Source: JAAYUK01 sp035319145 (GTDB lineage: Bacteria > Nitrospirota > Thermodesulfovibrionia > Thermodesulfovibrionales > Dissulfurispiraceae). From it: a DNA stretch of 35,078 bases. Position 1 is the first letter of the stretch, and every line of letters starts with the position of its first letter. Location of the stretch: NCBI GenBank assembly GCA_035319145.1, contig DATHDH010000052.1, positions 1-35,078 of the forward strand, read 5' to 3'. This document shows positions 1 to 8,107 of this stretch, in pieces. The notes beneath the pieces were generated by a model. The model ran no database searches, was not told the origin of the DNA, and saw only the letters and a program-made list of their open reading frames with translations. The position numbers and the translations under genes were made by a program.

Positions 1-658
1 CTGCGCTGTTGTCGGTGATGAGCGTTACGGGGATGCCGGCCTGCATCAGCTCCCACGAAGTGAGCCTGGCTCCCTGATTGACCGGCCGAGTTTCATCCGC
101 TATCACATGTATTGTCTTGCCTTGTTCGCGCGCCACATACATCGCTGCGGTCGCTGTTCCGAAGCCGCCCGTCGCCAGGCTTCCCGCATTACAGTGGGTC
201 AGCACCGTGTCTCCATCACGGATGAATCGGGCGCCGAACTCGCCGATTCTTCTGTTAACGGCAATGTCTTCTTCAAGAACGCGGTTTGACTCATCAATGA
301 GCATGCGTTTGAGATTATTGACGCCCTCATCGCGGTGGCCGGCAAGAAACCCTTTAATCCGTTCAATCGCCCAATGGATGTTGACCGCGGTAGGCCGGGT
401 CGCATATATCGTTTCAAAAATCGGCTGGAGCCCTTCGATGAACTCATCGAAATTCTGCGCCTTGATGTCCTGCGCGCCGAGGGCTATCCCCATTGCCGCG
501 GCGATGCCGATTGCCGGGGCCCCCCGGATCCGCAGCTTCTTTATGCCTTCGGCTATCTTCAGATAGTCGCGGCACTCAACATACACAACTTCAAGCGGCA
601 AGCGGCTCTGGTCGAGCATCATGACGATGCCGTCCTGCCAATATATCGTCTTAACCAC
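1..658 (-). CDS. mtnA: S-methyl-5-thioribose-1-phosphate isomerase, 3' end cut by window
   Basis: This is the N-terminal 219 residues of a protein that runs off the left edge. MtnA isomerises 5-methylthioribose-1-phosphate to methylthioribulose-1-phosphate in cytosolic methionine salvage. Family hallmarks in the translation are the RGAPAIGIAAA segment near residue 45, the LTHCNAGSLAT segment that carries the catalytic Cys, and ADETRPVNQGARLT (eIF2B-like fold). The start is a GTG at 658 preceded by AAAGGAGGAG; I see no ATG that fits better. It lies 11 bases after the NRAMP stop, so it is probably the last gene of that operon. The product call is confident. The start is fairly sure. Confidence 0.92.
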   Translation of the reverse strand, partial: MVKTIYWQDGIVMMLDQSRLPLEVVYVECRDYLKIAEGIKKLRIRGAPAIGIAAAMGIALGAQDIKAQNFDEFIEGLQPIFETIYATRPTAVNIHWAIERIKGFLAGHRDEGVNNLKRMLIDESNRVLEEDIAVNRRIGEFGARFIRDGDTVLTHCNAGSLATGGFGTATAAMYVAREQGKTIHVIADETRPVNQGARLTSWELMQAGIPVTLITDNSA

Positions 659-669
659 AAACTCCTCCT

Positions 670-1905
670 TTATGTGACGGGAAATACTGTGGCGAACACG
701 AACAGCACCGTGAGCGCCGCCACGACGACAACCGTCGCCCACGAAATATAGTTGTACGCCTTCGTGTTAGTGTACTCGCCCATGATTTTGCTGTTGTTGA
801 TGAGTTTTATGATAAATACGAGAACAAAAGGCAGCATGAGTCCGTTGACGACCGCCGAGAGCACCATGAGGTTGACCAGCGGAGCGCCCGGAATCATTAC
901 CACAAGCGCGGACGCCACAATAAGCATGGTATAAATGCCCATAAACTGGGGGGCTTCCTTGAACGACTTGTTGACGCCGGCCTCCCATCCCATGGCCTCG
1001 CAAATATAGTATGCCGTTGCAAGCGGAACGATGATGGCGCCGAGTATGGATGCATTCGCCAAGGCCACCGAAAAAACGAGCGCTGCATAATCGCCCGCAA
1101 AGGGCTTGAGCGCCAGCGCGGCTTCAGATGCCTCATTCACTCTGATGCCGTTGGGGAAAAGGACCGTCGCGCACGTAACAATGATAAAGAAGCTGATGAT
1201 ATCCGTAATGGAGCAACCGAGAACAACGTCCAGGCGCGATGCCCTGAAATCCTCCTTCTTGATGCCCTTCTCCGCAATGGAAGATTGCAGATAGAACTGC
1301 ATCCACGGCGTAATCGTCGTACCGATGATTCCAATGCTCAGGACGATGTATTCAGCGTCCCATCTTACATGAGGAACTAATGTATTTGTAACGACGGCGC
1401 CCCAGTCCGGCCGCGCCATAATACCGGAAATGATATACCCGATAAAGATAAGACAGGCCATGAGCAGCACATTTTCGATGAGACGATAGCTTCCTTTGAT
1501 AACAAGCAGCCAGATCATGAACGCGCCGACCGGCACCATAACATATTTGCTGGCGCCGAGTATCTCCATGCTTGCGGCCCATCCTGCAAAATCCGCCACC
1601 GTATTGCCGTAATTTGCCATCAAGAGACCGAGCATCATAAGAAACGCTGCCTTCACCCCGTACTGCTCACGGATGAGGTCTGCAAGGCCCTTGCCGGTGA
1701 CCACCCCCATGCGGCCGACCATCTCCTGAATCACGATGAGCGCAACGGTCGTGGGGATGAGCGTCCAGAGCAGGTCGTAGCCGAACCTTGCCCCCGCCAC
1801 CGAGTAAGTGGTTATGCCGCTCGCGTCGTTATCGATATTGGCGGTGATGATGCCCGGCCCCATCACGGTAAAAAAGAGCACCAGCCGCTTCCAGAACTCT
1901 CTCAC
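670..1905 (-). CDS. NRAMP (SLC11)-family divalent metal transporter with non-canonical metal site
   Basis: A 411-residue polytopic inner-membrane protein with about eleven hydrophobic segments and the NRAMP fold signature near the N-terminus (VMGPGIITANIDNDASG). In NRAMP proteins helices 1 and 6 supply the metal ligands, usually through DPGN and MPH motifs. Here the helix-1 segment reads DNDASG and the helix-6 segment reads GTTITPWMQF, so the usual Met and His are absent. The start is GTG 1905, with a GGAGG upstream and a GTGA overlap with the preceding stop; a longer frame from 1983 only invades the upstream gene. The substrate is uncertain. Loss of the Met ligand is reported for the Mg2+-transporting NRMT branch, and the MgtE-like partner gene points the same way, but this is inference. 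Confidence 0.88.
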   Translation of the reverse strand: MREFWKRLVLFFTVMGPGIITANIDNDASGITTYSVAGARFGYDLLWTLIPTTVALIVIQEMVGRMGVVTGKGLADLIREQYGVKAAFLMMLGLLMANYGNTVADFAGWAASMEILGASKYVMVPVGAFMIWLLVIKGSYRLIENVLLMACLIFIGYIISGIMARPDWGAVVTNTLVPHVRWDAEYIVLSIGIIGTTITPWMQFYLQSSIAEKGIKKEDFRASRLDVVLGCSITDIISFFIIVTCATVLFPNGIRVNEASEAALALKPFAGDYAALVFSVALANASILGAIIVPLATAYYICEAMGWEAGVNKSFKEAPQFMGIYTMLIVASALVVMIPGAPLVNLMVLSAVVNGLMLPFVLVFIIKLINNSKIMGEYTNTKAYNYISWATVVVVAALTVLFVFATVFPVT

Positions 1906-3164
1906 ACCTTCCTCCGCTTGCGCTTGCCTTCGCGCGGCATGATGACGTCGATGATGTCGTCGACAGTGATTACCCCTAAGCAAAAACCCTCTGCGTCGAC
2001 AACGGGAACGGCAGCCAAATCGTATTTCGAAATCAGCTCGGCAACAACCATTTCATCGGTCTCGGGCGATACCGTCTTCAGTTTCTTTATCATGACATCC
2101 GAAAGCAGGGCGGAGGGATCCGACAACAGCAGCTCGCGAAGCGAGAGAGCACCCACCAGCTTTTCTTCCTCATCTGCGATATACAGATAGTAGATGTGCA
2201 CAATCTCCTCGGCATCTTTCCGGAAACGCTCCATTGTTTCACGAACGGTAATGTCGGGCGGATATGAAAGAAAAAGATTCGTCATGAGACCGCCTGCCGT
2301 ATCCTCTTCGTGATGCAATAGCTCCTGGATGTCTTCGGCGTCTTCCTTTTCGATATGCTCCAGAATCTCTTTCGCCTTCTCGGTCGGCAGGTCGCTCAGT
2401 ACGTCTGCAGCATCGTCAGGGCTCATCTCCTCGATGATATCGGCAACCTTCTCTGCCTCGATGACTTCGATGAGCTCGGCCTGTTTGTCCGGTTCGAGTT
2501 CCGAAAGTGCCTCGGCCGCGGTCTCGATATCGAGGTTTTCAAAAAGCGCAGCGCCTTCCTTCTGCGGCACCTGGCTGATAATCTCGGCGATATCCGCCGG
2601 ATGCAGATCTGACACCATTTGGCGCGATACCGTGAGGGTCAGGGCATGGAGCTGCGGACTCAGCGGCTGCATATAGGTCCAGCTGATGAGATTAAAAGGG
2701 ATGTCGGAATTGAAGGTCTTGAGGACGCCTTCGCTGCCGCGCTCGATTCCGAGACGACGCAAAATTCCCCGCATCCCGACGTCAACGGCAATGAGAACCG
2801 CCTGCCCTTCGTACCCTTCGAGCTTGATATCGTTGACACGGACTATCTTGACCCCGTTTACATCGACTATCTGTTTATCCAGGATGTCGCGGGCAGCCAG
2901 CATGTCTTCGTCATGCGGCTCATACGGCTCCAGACGCTCTTCCACAACAAAGGTTGAAATGACCCGCTTGGAGAAGAGATTTATCTGATCCCATGGAATC
3001 GTAAAAAGATTCTTCTTGTTCTGAAGAATGACCGCAGATATTTGAGGCAACGGGTCTCCCTTGACGACCACGACATCACGCACGCGGCCGACGATCTCGC
3101 CCTTCGGGTCAAAAACCGGTTTCTTCAGGATTTCGCTGAGAAAGAGTTCGCCGAACAGCGGCAT
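1902..3164 (-). CDS. PRC-barrel / MgtE N-domain / CBS-pair protein, no membrane domain
   Basis: A 420-residue cytosolic protein. Domains in order: two PRC-barrel-like segments (about 8-75 and 95-165), the superhelical MgtE_N domain (about 185-285, starting HPADIAEII) and a CBS pair (about 290-415) containing EEDTAGGLMT, ALSLRELL and GVITVDDIIDVI, which closely resemble magnesium channel MgtE. The MgtE transmembrane domain is missing: the protein ends in a basic tail just after the CBS pair. The start ATG 3164 has a GGGAGGAGG ribosome site. A frame open to 3275 would run through the promoter at 3206-3235 and is unlikely. The 4-base overlap with the NRAMP gene implies coupled translation and, by inference, a regulatory subunit or sensor for that transporter. 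Confidence 0.88.
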   Translation of the reverse strand: MPLFGELFLSEILKKPVFDPKGEIVGRVRDVVVVKGDPLPQISAVILQNKKNLFTIPWDQINLFSKRVISTFVVEERLEPYEPHDEDMLAARDILDKQIVDVNGVKIVRVNDIKLEGYEGQAVLIAVDVGMRGILRRLGIERGSEGVLKTFNSDIPFNLISWTYMQPLSPQLHALTLTVSRQMVSDLHPADIAEIISQVPQKEGAALFENLDIETAAEALSELEPDKQAELIEVIEAEKVADIIEEMSPDDAADVLSDLPTEKAKEILEHIEKEDAEDIQELLHHEEDTAGGLMTNLFLSYPPDITVRETMERFRKDAEEIVHIYYLYIADEEEKLVGALSLRELLLSDPSALLSDVMIKKLKTVSPETDEMVVAELISKYDLAAVPVVDAEGFCLGVITVDDIIDVIMPREGKRKRRKV

Positions 3165-3205
3165 GCCGAGGTCCTCCTCCCTGTTGAAATGAGATACAAC
3201 GTAAT

Positions 3206-3235
3206 AGTATAGCCGCTCATATGATTCCGGAACAA
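3206..3235 (-). promoter_or_regulatory. Sigma70-type promoter for the CBS-NRAMP-mtnA operon
   Basis: On the minus strand, -35 TTGTTC (3230-3235) and -10 TATACT (3206-3211) are separated by 18 bases. The predicted transcript start lies about 35 bases upstream of ATG 3164. The site sits in the gap after hemB, so the metal-transport genes can be transcribed separately from hesB-hemB. Confidence 0.5.
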
Positions 3236-3317
3236 CGAAAAAGAGGCTTAGTGTTAGCGCGAATTGCTCATTCATTTCCTAGGATTTCAGAATGAAGGGT
3301 CTTGGCTATCGAATGCT

Positions 3318-4289
3318 CTACATCTGGAGGAGCTTTGCCGCTTCTTTGGCAAAATAGGTGAGGATGAGATCAGCGCCTGCGCGGCGCATGGAGGTGAGCA
3401 TCTCGAGCATTACCCGCTCGCCGTCAATCCAGCCGAGCTGGGCAGCTGCCTTCACCATGGCATATTCGCCGCTCACGCTGTAAGCCGCAACCGGCACATC
3501 GCTTGCATCCTTGACGTCCGAGATGATATCGAGATAGGAAAGGGCAGGCTTGACCATGACGATATCCGCGCCTTCATCAAGGTCCAAGGCCACCTCTTGC
3601 AGCGCTTCACGACGGTTTGCAGGGTCCATCTGGTACGAACGGCGATCCCCGAACTGCGGGGTCGATTCGGCCGCCTCCCGAAACGGACCATAAAAGGCCG
3701 AGGCATATTTCGCCGCATACGACATGATGGCGACGTGTGCAAAACCGTTCGCATCGAGGGCCTCGCGGATAACGCCGATGCGTCCATCCATCATGTCCGA
3801 AGGAGCTACCAAGTCAGCCCCTGCGCGGGCATGCGAAATGGCTTCCTTTGCGAGCAGTTCGAGCGTAGCATCGTTGTCCACGTCGCCATTCTTGATAACA
3901 CCGCAATGGCCGTGGCTCGTATACTCGCACATGCAAACATCGGTCATGACATACAGCTCCGGGACCGCTTTCTTGATGGCCCTGACAGCCGACTGCACCG
4001 CTTCGCCGTCATCATAAGCCGCAGACCCTATTTCATCTTTATGATGCGGGATACCGAACAGAATGACCGCAGGAATGCCAAGGGCATGAATCTCGCGGGC
4101 GTTTTTCACTGCCTCGTCGACCGACTCCTGAAAGCAGCCGGGCATGGAGGTTATCGGTTTCCTGACGCCTGATCCGTTGGTTACGAAAAGAGGATAAATA
4201 AGATGATCAGGAGCGACGGTGGTTTCACGCACCATCCTCCTGATCGTCGCGTTTTTTCTGAGTCTTCTTGGTCGTGAGACCGGGAACAT
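3318..4289 (-). CDS. hemB: Delta-aminolevulinic acid dehydratase (porphobilinogen synthase)
   Basis: A 323-residue cytosolic enzyme that condenses two 5-aminolevulinates into porphobilinogen in tetrapyrrole synthesis. It has the zinc-site cysteine cluster (DVCMCEYTSHGHCGV), the two active-site lysines (MSYAAKYASAFYGPF and DIVMVKPALSYLD) and the SDMMDGRI loop. Length is normal for HemB. The start ATG 4289 overlaps the stop of the upstream hesB-like gene as TAATG, so translation is probably coupled. An in-frame upstream start at 4316 lies inside that gene and is rejected. The Cys cluster indicates the zinc-dependent class. Confidence 0.97.
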   Translation of the reverse strand: MFPVSRPRRLRKNATIRRMVRETTVAPDHLIYPLFVTNGSGVRKPITSMPGCFQESVDEAVKNAREIHALGIPAVILFGIPHHKDEIGSAAYDDGEAVQSAVRAIKKAVPELYVMTDVCMCEYTSHGHCGVIKNGDVDNDATLELLAKEAISHARAGADLVAPSDMMDGRIGVIREALDANGFAHVAIMSYAAKYASAFYGPFREAAESTPQFGDRRSYQMDPANRREALQEVALDLDEGADIVMVKPALSYLDIISDVKDASDVPVAAYSVSGEYAMVKAAAQLGWIDGERVMLEMLTSMRRAGADLILTYFAKEAAKLLQM

Positions 4290-4606
4290 TACCCGCAGCT
4301 GGTGCAGGAGCCGCATGCCGGCGCATCGCCGCCGGTTAGCACAAAGCCCTCCTGCGCATCGTCCTGAAAGTAGTCGAGCTGCATGCTTTCGAGCTTTGAC
4401 GAGGTATCCTTGTCGATAAAGACGCGAAGGCCGTCCTTTTCAATAACATCGTCTTCGGCCTTTGCAGCCTCTTCAAGATCGAGCCCGAACGACGGACCGC
4501 AGCATCCGCCGCCACCGCTGTATACACGAAGGCCCCATCCGGCCTTTCCTTCTTCCGCCATTACTTCCTTGGCCTTCTCGGCCGCCTTGTCTGAAATCGA
4601 AAACAC
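4289..4606 (-). CDS. HesB/IscA-type iron-sulfur carrier protein
   Basis: A 105-residue A-type Fe-S assembly or carrier protein. The beta-rich core has VYSGGGGCCGPSFGL with two adjacent Cys where the family has the first conserved Cys. The C-terminus ends PACGSCTSCG, giving three spaced Cys instead of the usual CGC. The start is GTG 4606, with GGAGGGAG 4 bases upstream; no ATG is available nearby. It is the first gene of a pair with hemB (TAATG overlap). HesB-like proteins are among known bacterial selenoprotein families, and selA is encoded in this window, but here the positions are Cys and no in-frame UGA is seen. The exact subfamily is uncertain. Confidence 0.88.
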   Translation of the reverse strand: MFSISDKAAEKAKEVMAEEGKAGWGLRVYSGGGGCCGPSFGLDLEEAAKAEDDVIEKDGLRVFIDKDTSSKLESMQLDYFQDDAQEGFVLTGGDAPACGSCTSCG

Positions 4607-4637
4607 GTGCTCCCTCCTTCAATTTGTATCTGTTTTT

Positions 4638-4667
4638 AGCATATCGGAACGGTTTTTCAAAAAGCAA
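4638..4667 (-). promoter_or_regulatory. Promoter for hesB-like/hemB pair
   Basis: On the minus strand, TTGCTT (4662-4667) and TATGCT (4638-4643) are separated by 18 bases, placing the transcript start about 25 bases before GTG 4606. The spacer length and TTGyTy -35 resemble the other promoters called in this window. Confidence 0.45.
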
Positions 4668-4690
4668 ACTGTTATCAGGCCCTGTATGCC

Positions 4691-4704
4691 TCTGTCGCGA
4701 CAGA
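4691..4704. promoter_or_regulatory. 14-bp perfect palindrome between divergent genes (possible operator)
   Basis: TCTGTCGCGACAGA is a perfect inverted repeat in the spacer between the divergent hesB-like and HDOD genes. It lies about 47 bases before the HDOD ATG and just upstream of the hesB promoter. Its symmetry and position suggest a dimeric regulator site. I do not recognise the motif. Confidence 0.35.
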
Positions 4705-4750
4705 AGACTTTATTGCCTTCTGACTTTCTGATATAGTGAAAAAAGAAGAC

Positions 4751-6280
4751 ATGAAAACATCGCGAGAGCAGATTCTCCAGAGGGTGCGAAACGGCCATGA
4801 CTTCCCGGCAATGTCCAGGACCATTTTGCTCATCAATAAGCTCGACGCCGGCAAAGAGCCTTCCGTAGCCGAGCTTTCAAACATCATCCTAAACGATCAC
4901 GCGCTGATTGCGAAGATACTGAAGCTCGTCAACAGCGTCAATTACATCGAATTCGGCGAAGTTACGACTATTTCACGGGCAATTATCCTGCTGGGGTTCG
5001 AGAACATCCGGAACCTCGCCATGACGCTTCTGTTGTTCGATCACTTCAAGGATTCTGGTGCGCCCGATGTCGCCGACACCATAGCCAAATCGGTCTTCAG
5101 CGGGATGCTCGCACGCAGCATCGCTGCCGATACATCCGCCGCTGACGGCGAGGAAGCCTTCATCTGTGCGCTTTTCCACACCTTCGGCAAGATGCTGGCG
5201 GGATTTTATCTTCCTGATGAGTATGCCGCAATGCTCAACTATCGCCGCCGCCACAACTGCTCGGAGGCGGTGGCCACAATAGAGACGCTCGGATTGACAT
5301 TCGAGGACATCGGGACAACTATTGCGAAGGAGTGGAACTTTCCGTCGCGCATCATCCAGAGCATGAAAAGATTTCGCGGCAGCGACTTCGGTGATGCGAG
5401 CGCAGATGTCGACCGGCTATGCGCACTCGCGAATTTTGCCAACGAACTGACGAACACGATAGCGACCGCCGGCAAGGAGATCGACCAAAAGGTCGACGAA
5501 TTAATCGCCTCTTTCAGCAGGCATATCGGCAATTTCCCGGATAAGATGCGCGACATACTTGCATCCTCTCTCAGGGACTTCTCTGACTATTCCCATGTCT
5601 TCAACATCAATGCCGACACGCTTCCTTTTTCCCGGCAGCTGGCGGCATGGTCAGCAGGCGAACACAGCAACCCGCAGCCCCCCGGTCCATTCGACATTGA
5701 AAGCGAGTCCCTCAAGACGATTGAAGCCCTGACGTCCGAACCCGATGTAATGAGCCCTGAACTGGTTTTCACGAGCGGGATCCAGGAGATGAACAACTCG
5801 CTGCTCCAGAATCATCCGTTAAACGATATAATCCGCATCGCACTTGAAACCATGTATCGCGGCCTCTCTTTTTTCGGCAGGACCAAGGCGCTCTTCTTTC
5901 TCAAGGATGCACGTCAGCCGGTCATGACGGTCCGGTTCGGTTTCGGTGCCGATATTGAAGCGACGACAACGTGGTTTCGCATCCCCTTGAACACCGCAAA
6001 GGACATCTTTCAGGTCGCGTTGTGCAAGCCCGCGGATCTCGTCATCCGCGATCTCGATACCCCGGAGCTCGCTACGGTAGTTCCCTCATGGTATCGCAGC
6101 CACATTGACAAGGCGATATATGTCATTCTCCTGCCTATTATTGTGAATATGAAACCTATCGGTCTTTTTTATGCTGAAGGAGAGAAGAAACATCTCGGCA
6201 AGATCTCGGGCGGTCAGCTGAAATACCTGACAATCCTGCGCGATGCGGCGGTCGTCGCCCTGAAACAGCGGCAAGGGTAG
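4751..6280 (+). CDS. HDOD domain - GAF domain signalling protein
   Basis: A 509-residue soluble protein. Residues about 17-215 form an HDOD domain, a catalytically inactive HD relative; I see the typical NDHALIAKILKLVNSVNY and ISRAIILLGFENIRNLAM segments. A linker of about 100 residues follows, then a GAF-like sensor domain (about 345-500). HDOD proteins are regulatory adaptors in two-component, second-messenger and motility networks, but the specific partner cannot be read here. A GTG at 4736 is an alternative start. ATG 4751, behind AAAAGAAG, is chosen because the conserved N-terminus begins after it. A small P-loop protein follows 70 bases downstream on the same strand. Confidence 0.85.
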   Translation: MKTSREQILQRVRNGHDFPAMSRTILLINKLDAGKEPSVAELSNIILNDHALIAKILKLVNSVNYIEFGEVTTISRAIILLGFENIRNLAMTLLLFDHFKDSGAPDVADTIAKSVFSGMLARSIAADTSAADGEEAFICALFHTFGKMLAGFYLPDEYAAMLNYRRRHNCSEAVATIETLGLTFEDIGTTIAKEWNFPSRIIQSMKRFRGSDFGDASADVDRLCALANFANELTNTIATAGKEIDQKVDELIASFSRHIGNFPDKMRDILASSLRDFSDYSHVFNINADTLPFSRQLAAWSAGEHSNPQPPGPFDIESESLKTIEALTSEPDVMSPELVFTSGIQEMNNSLLQNHPLNDIIRIALETMYRGLSFFGRTKALFFLKDARQPVMTVRFGFGADIEATTTWFRIPLNTAKDIFQVALCKPADLVIRDLDTPELATVVPSWYRSHIDKAIYVILLPIIVNMKPIGLFYAEGEKKHLGKISGGQLKYLTILRDAAVVALKQRQG

Positions 6281-6350
6281 CGCATATATATGATTGGCGG
6301 AGATTTGGAACAATAACTTCCTAAAGATGGGAAGATAGTCGGGAGACAAG

Positions 6351-6848
6351 ATGGCCGATGCGAACAGAATTCTTGCCCGCGCAATTAAAGAAGAAATACT
6401 CCGCAATGTCATGAAAAACCATCGCCGGGTGCTTGTGCTCGGGCTCCGCGCCGTTGGCAAGACATGCGGGATGCTTTCTGCAATCGCATCGCTCGGCGCA
6501 CCATTTTATTTCTGTCCGGAACCTTATTCGCAGTCTGCTCTGCTTGCCTGCAGACCCGACCTCTCTTTTCTGGACGCTCTGCGGACGCCGCCGCCTTCCG
6601 ATTGTCAGCGGCCGCTTCTTGTGGTCGATGCCGCCAACAAATTACCATCGCACGATCTCGAGGCGCTTTTCGAGGTCGTGAAAAGCCCCGCCCCCTGGCA
6701 CAAGGTTGTTCTTATTTCTCGGATACTGATCGAATCGCGCGAACTCATGCCGCACATCGACGCAGTCGTCAAGATGAAAGAAAATACGGCAGAACTCATG
6801 TACTCCGAGCTGTTGAAAGGAAAGATTGATGAGACACGGGAAGGCTAA
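6351..6848 (+). CDS. Small P-loop NTPase-like protein of unknown function
   Basis: 165 residues. A Walker A motif (GLRAVGKT, about residue 31) and a Walker B-like strand (RPLLVVDAA, about residue 87) are visible, followed by a strand (HKVVLISR) that fits the next core strand of a P-loop fold. There is no lid or extra domain, so it is shorter than ordinary AAA+ or STAND ATPases. The start ATG 6351 follows GGGAGACAAG. It is downstream of the HDOD-GAF gene and may be cotranscribed. I do not recognise the family; nucleotide binding is inferred from the motifs only. Confidence 0.72.
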   Translation: MADANRILARAIKEEILRNVMKNHRRVLVLGLRAVGKTCGMLSAIASLGAPFYFCPEPYSQSALLACRPDLSFLDALRTPPPSDCQRPLLVVDAANKLPSHDLEALFEVVKSPAPWHKVVLISRILIESRELMPHIDAVVKMKENTAELMYSELLKGKIDETREG

Positions 6849-6855
6849 GTCGACG

Positions 6856-6875
6856 GTGCGGGACATCCCGCACCA
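6856..6875. terminator. Strong hairpin between convergent genes
   Basis: GGTGCGGG and CCCGCACC enclose a 4-base loop, immediately after the P-loop gene and before the convergent FMN enzyme's stop. Neither side has a T-run, so intrinsic termination is only possible. It may instead stabilise both 3' ends. Confidence 0.4.
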
Positions 6876-6892
6876 GACAAGCATAAAGTGGG

Positions 6893-7996
6893 CTAGACCT
6901 TGCCGGTCAATTCATCCATCAACGCCTTGACGGACAATACGCTGTCGATCCGATACGCATTCGTTCCGACGGTATAAAGCGGCTCTTCCTTGTCGGGATT
7001 ATATCCCGCCGAGCTGAGCAGGCCGTTGCAGATGCAAAAATAATCTTTATTGTCGACCTTGGCAGGGCAAACCGTATACTTGCCCTCTTCGTCCTTGCTG
7101 AGGACATATCCCTTATCGCACTTCGGCGGCCGCAGCTGCTTTAGCGTCGACTGAAACATCGGCGATTCCAGAAGAATCCGGAACGGAAGTCCGCACGGCG
7201 AGCCGGGGCGATATGCAACAAATATATCTTCCTGCTTTGAACGGACAACCGCCTGCTTGTACGCTTCGGTTGCGCTGCTCTCTTTTGTCGCCAGAAATCG
7301 AGTCCCCATCTGAACGCCGTCGGCGCCCATTGCGACAAAACGTTTGATATCTTCATGGGTATAAATTCCGCCGGCCACGATTACGGGGATATCGCCGTAT
7401 TTCAGCGCCATGTCTTTCACCGGCGGCAGCAGATTCTCGAGCTTGTTGGACTCCAGGTCAATCTGCTCCATCTTGAAACCGAGGTGTCCGCCGGCGAGCG
7501 GGCCTTCCAGCACAACCGCATCAGGCCGGTATTTGAAGCGATCCCACTTCTTGCAAATCAGCTCCAGTGCCCGCGCAGACGAAACGATCGGAATCAGCGC
7601 CGTATCCCTCGGCGGATGGATATCCGGCAGGCCAAGGGGAAGCCCGGCCCCGGAGATGATGGCATCTGCACCGCCGTCAATGGCGCCTTTCACGGAATCC
7701 ACATAATCGCGCTGCAGGGCGACCATAATGTTGATTCCGGCAAAGCCGCCGGCGGCCTTCGCAAGCTCTATCTCTTCGCGGACCGCCTCATACGTCTTCA
7801 CTTTTCTGCCTGTCCTCTTCGATACAAGGCGATCCAGACAGGCGCTCGATATAATCCCGAAGCCTCCCTCACGGGCAACCGCGCTCGCAAGCGGAGCAAG
7901 TGAAACGCCGACGCCCATGCCGCCCTGCACGACCGGCACAGTAATGGTCTTTCCCTTTATGCTGAGAACAGGCAGTCCCGAAGCGGTATTCGTCAA
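6893..7996 (-). CDS. NAD(P)H-dependent flavin oxidoreductase, nitronate monooxygenase / FabK-like
   Basis: A 367-residue TIM-barrel FMN enzyme of the 2-nitropropane dioxygenase/FabK superfamily. Features: N-terminal VPVVQGGMGVGVS, the GGHLGF segment with the family's active-site His (about residue 170), and the phosphate-binding VIVAGGIYT and GADGVQMGTRFL loops. A C-terminal extension of about 90 residues carries four Cys (KCDKG, VCPAK, FCIC). The start is TTG 7996, supported by GAGGAG 8 bases upstream; no ATG or GTG fits. It is a single gene, convergent with the P-loop protein. The substrate is not determinable: nitronate detoxification or an enoyl-ACP reductase-like role are the family options. 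Confidence 0.87.
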   Translation of the reverse strand: MTNTASGLPVLSIKGKTITVPVVQGGMGVGVSLAPLASAVAREGGFGIISSACLDRLVSKRTGRKVKTYEAVREEIELAKAAGGFAGINIMVALQRDYVDSVKGAIDGGADAIISGAGLPLGLPDIHPPRDTALIPIVSSARALELICKKWDRFKYRPDAVVLEGPLAGGHLGFKMEQIDLESNKLENLLPPVKDMALKYGDIPVIVAGGIYTHEDIKRFVAMGADGVQMGTRFLATKESSATEAYKQAVVRSKQEDIFVAYRPGSPCGLPFRILLESPMFQSTLKQLRPPKCDKGYVLSKDEEGKYTVCPAKVDNKDYFCICNGLLSSAGYNPDKEEPLYTVGTNAYRIDSVLSVKALMDELTGKV

Positions 7997-8107
7997 GAAA
8001 TACTCCTCATGCAGCGAATCTGAGCCGATTATGCCCCAACGAGGCTGTAAAAACTGCGGACAGTCTCATATAATCTCTTATCGGGCAATCATTTAGCAAT
8101 AGAAAAA

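Noticed and set aside
3165..3275. 37-residue N-terminal extension of the CBS protein
   Set aside because: It would overlap the promoter, and the good ribosome site is at ATG 3164.
3264..4172. 302-residue plus-strand open frame opposite hemB
   Set aside because: It is the antisense shadow of hemB, with no ribosome site and low-complexity composition.
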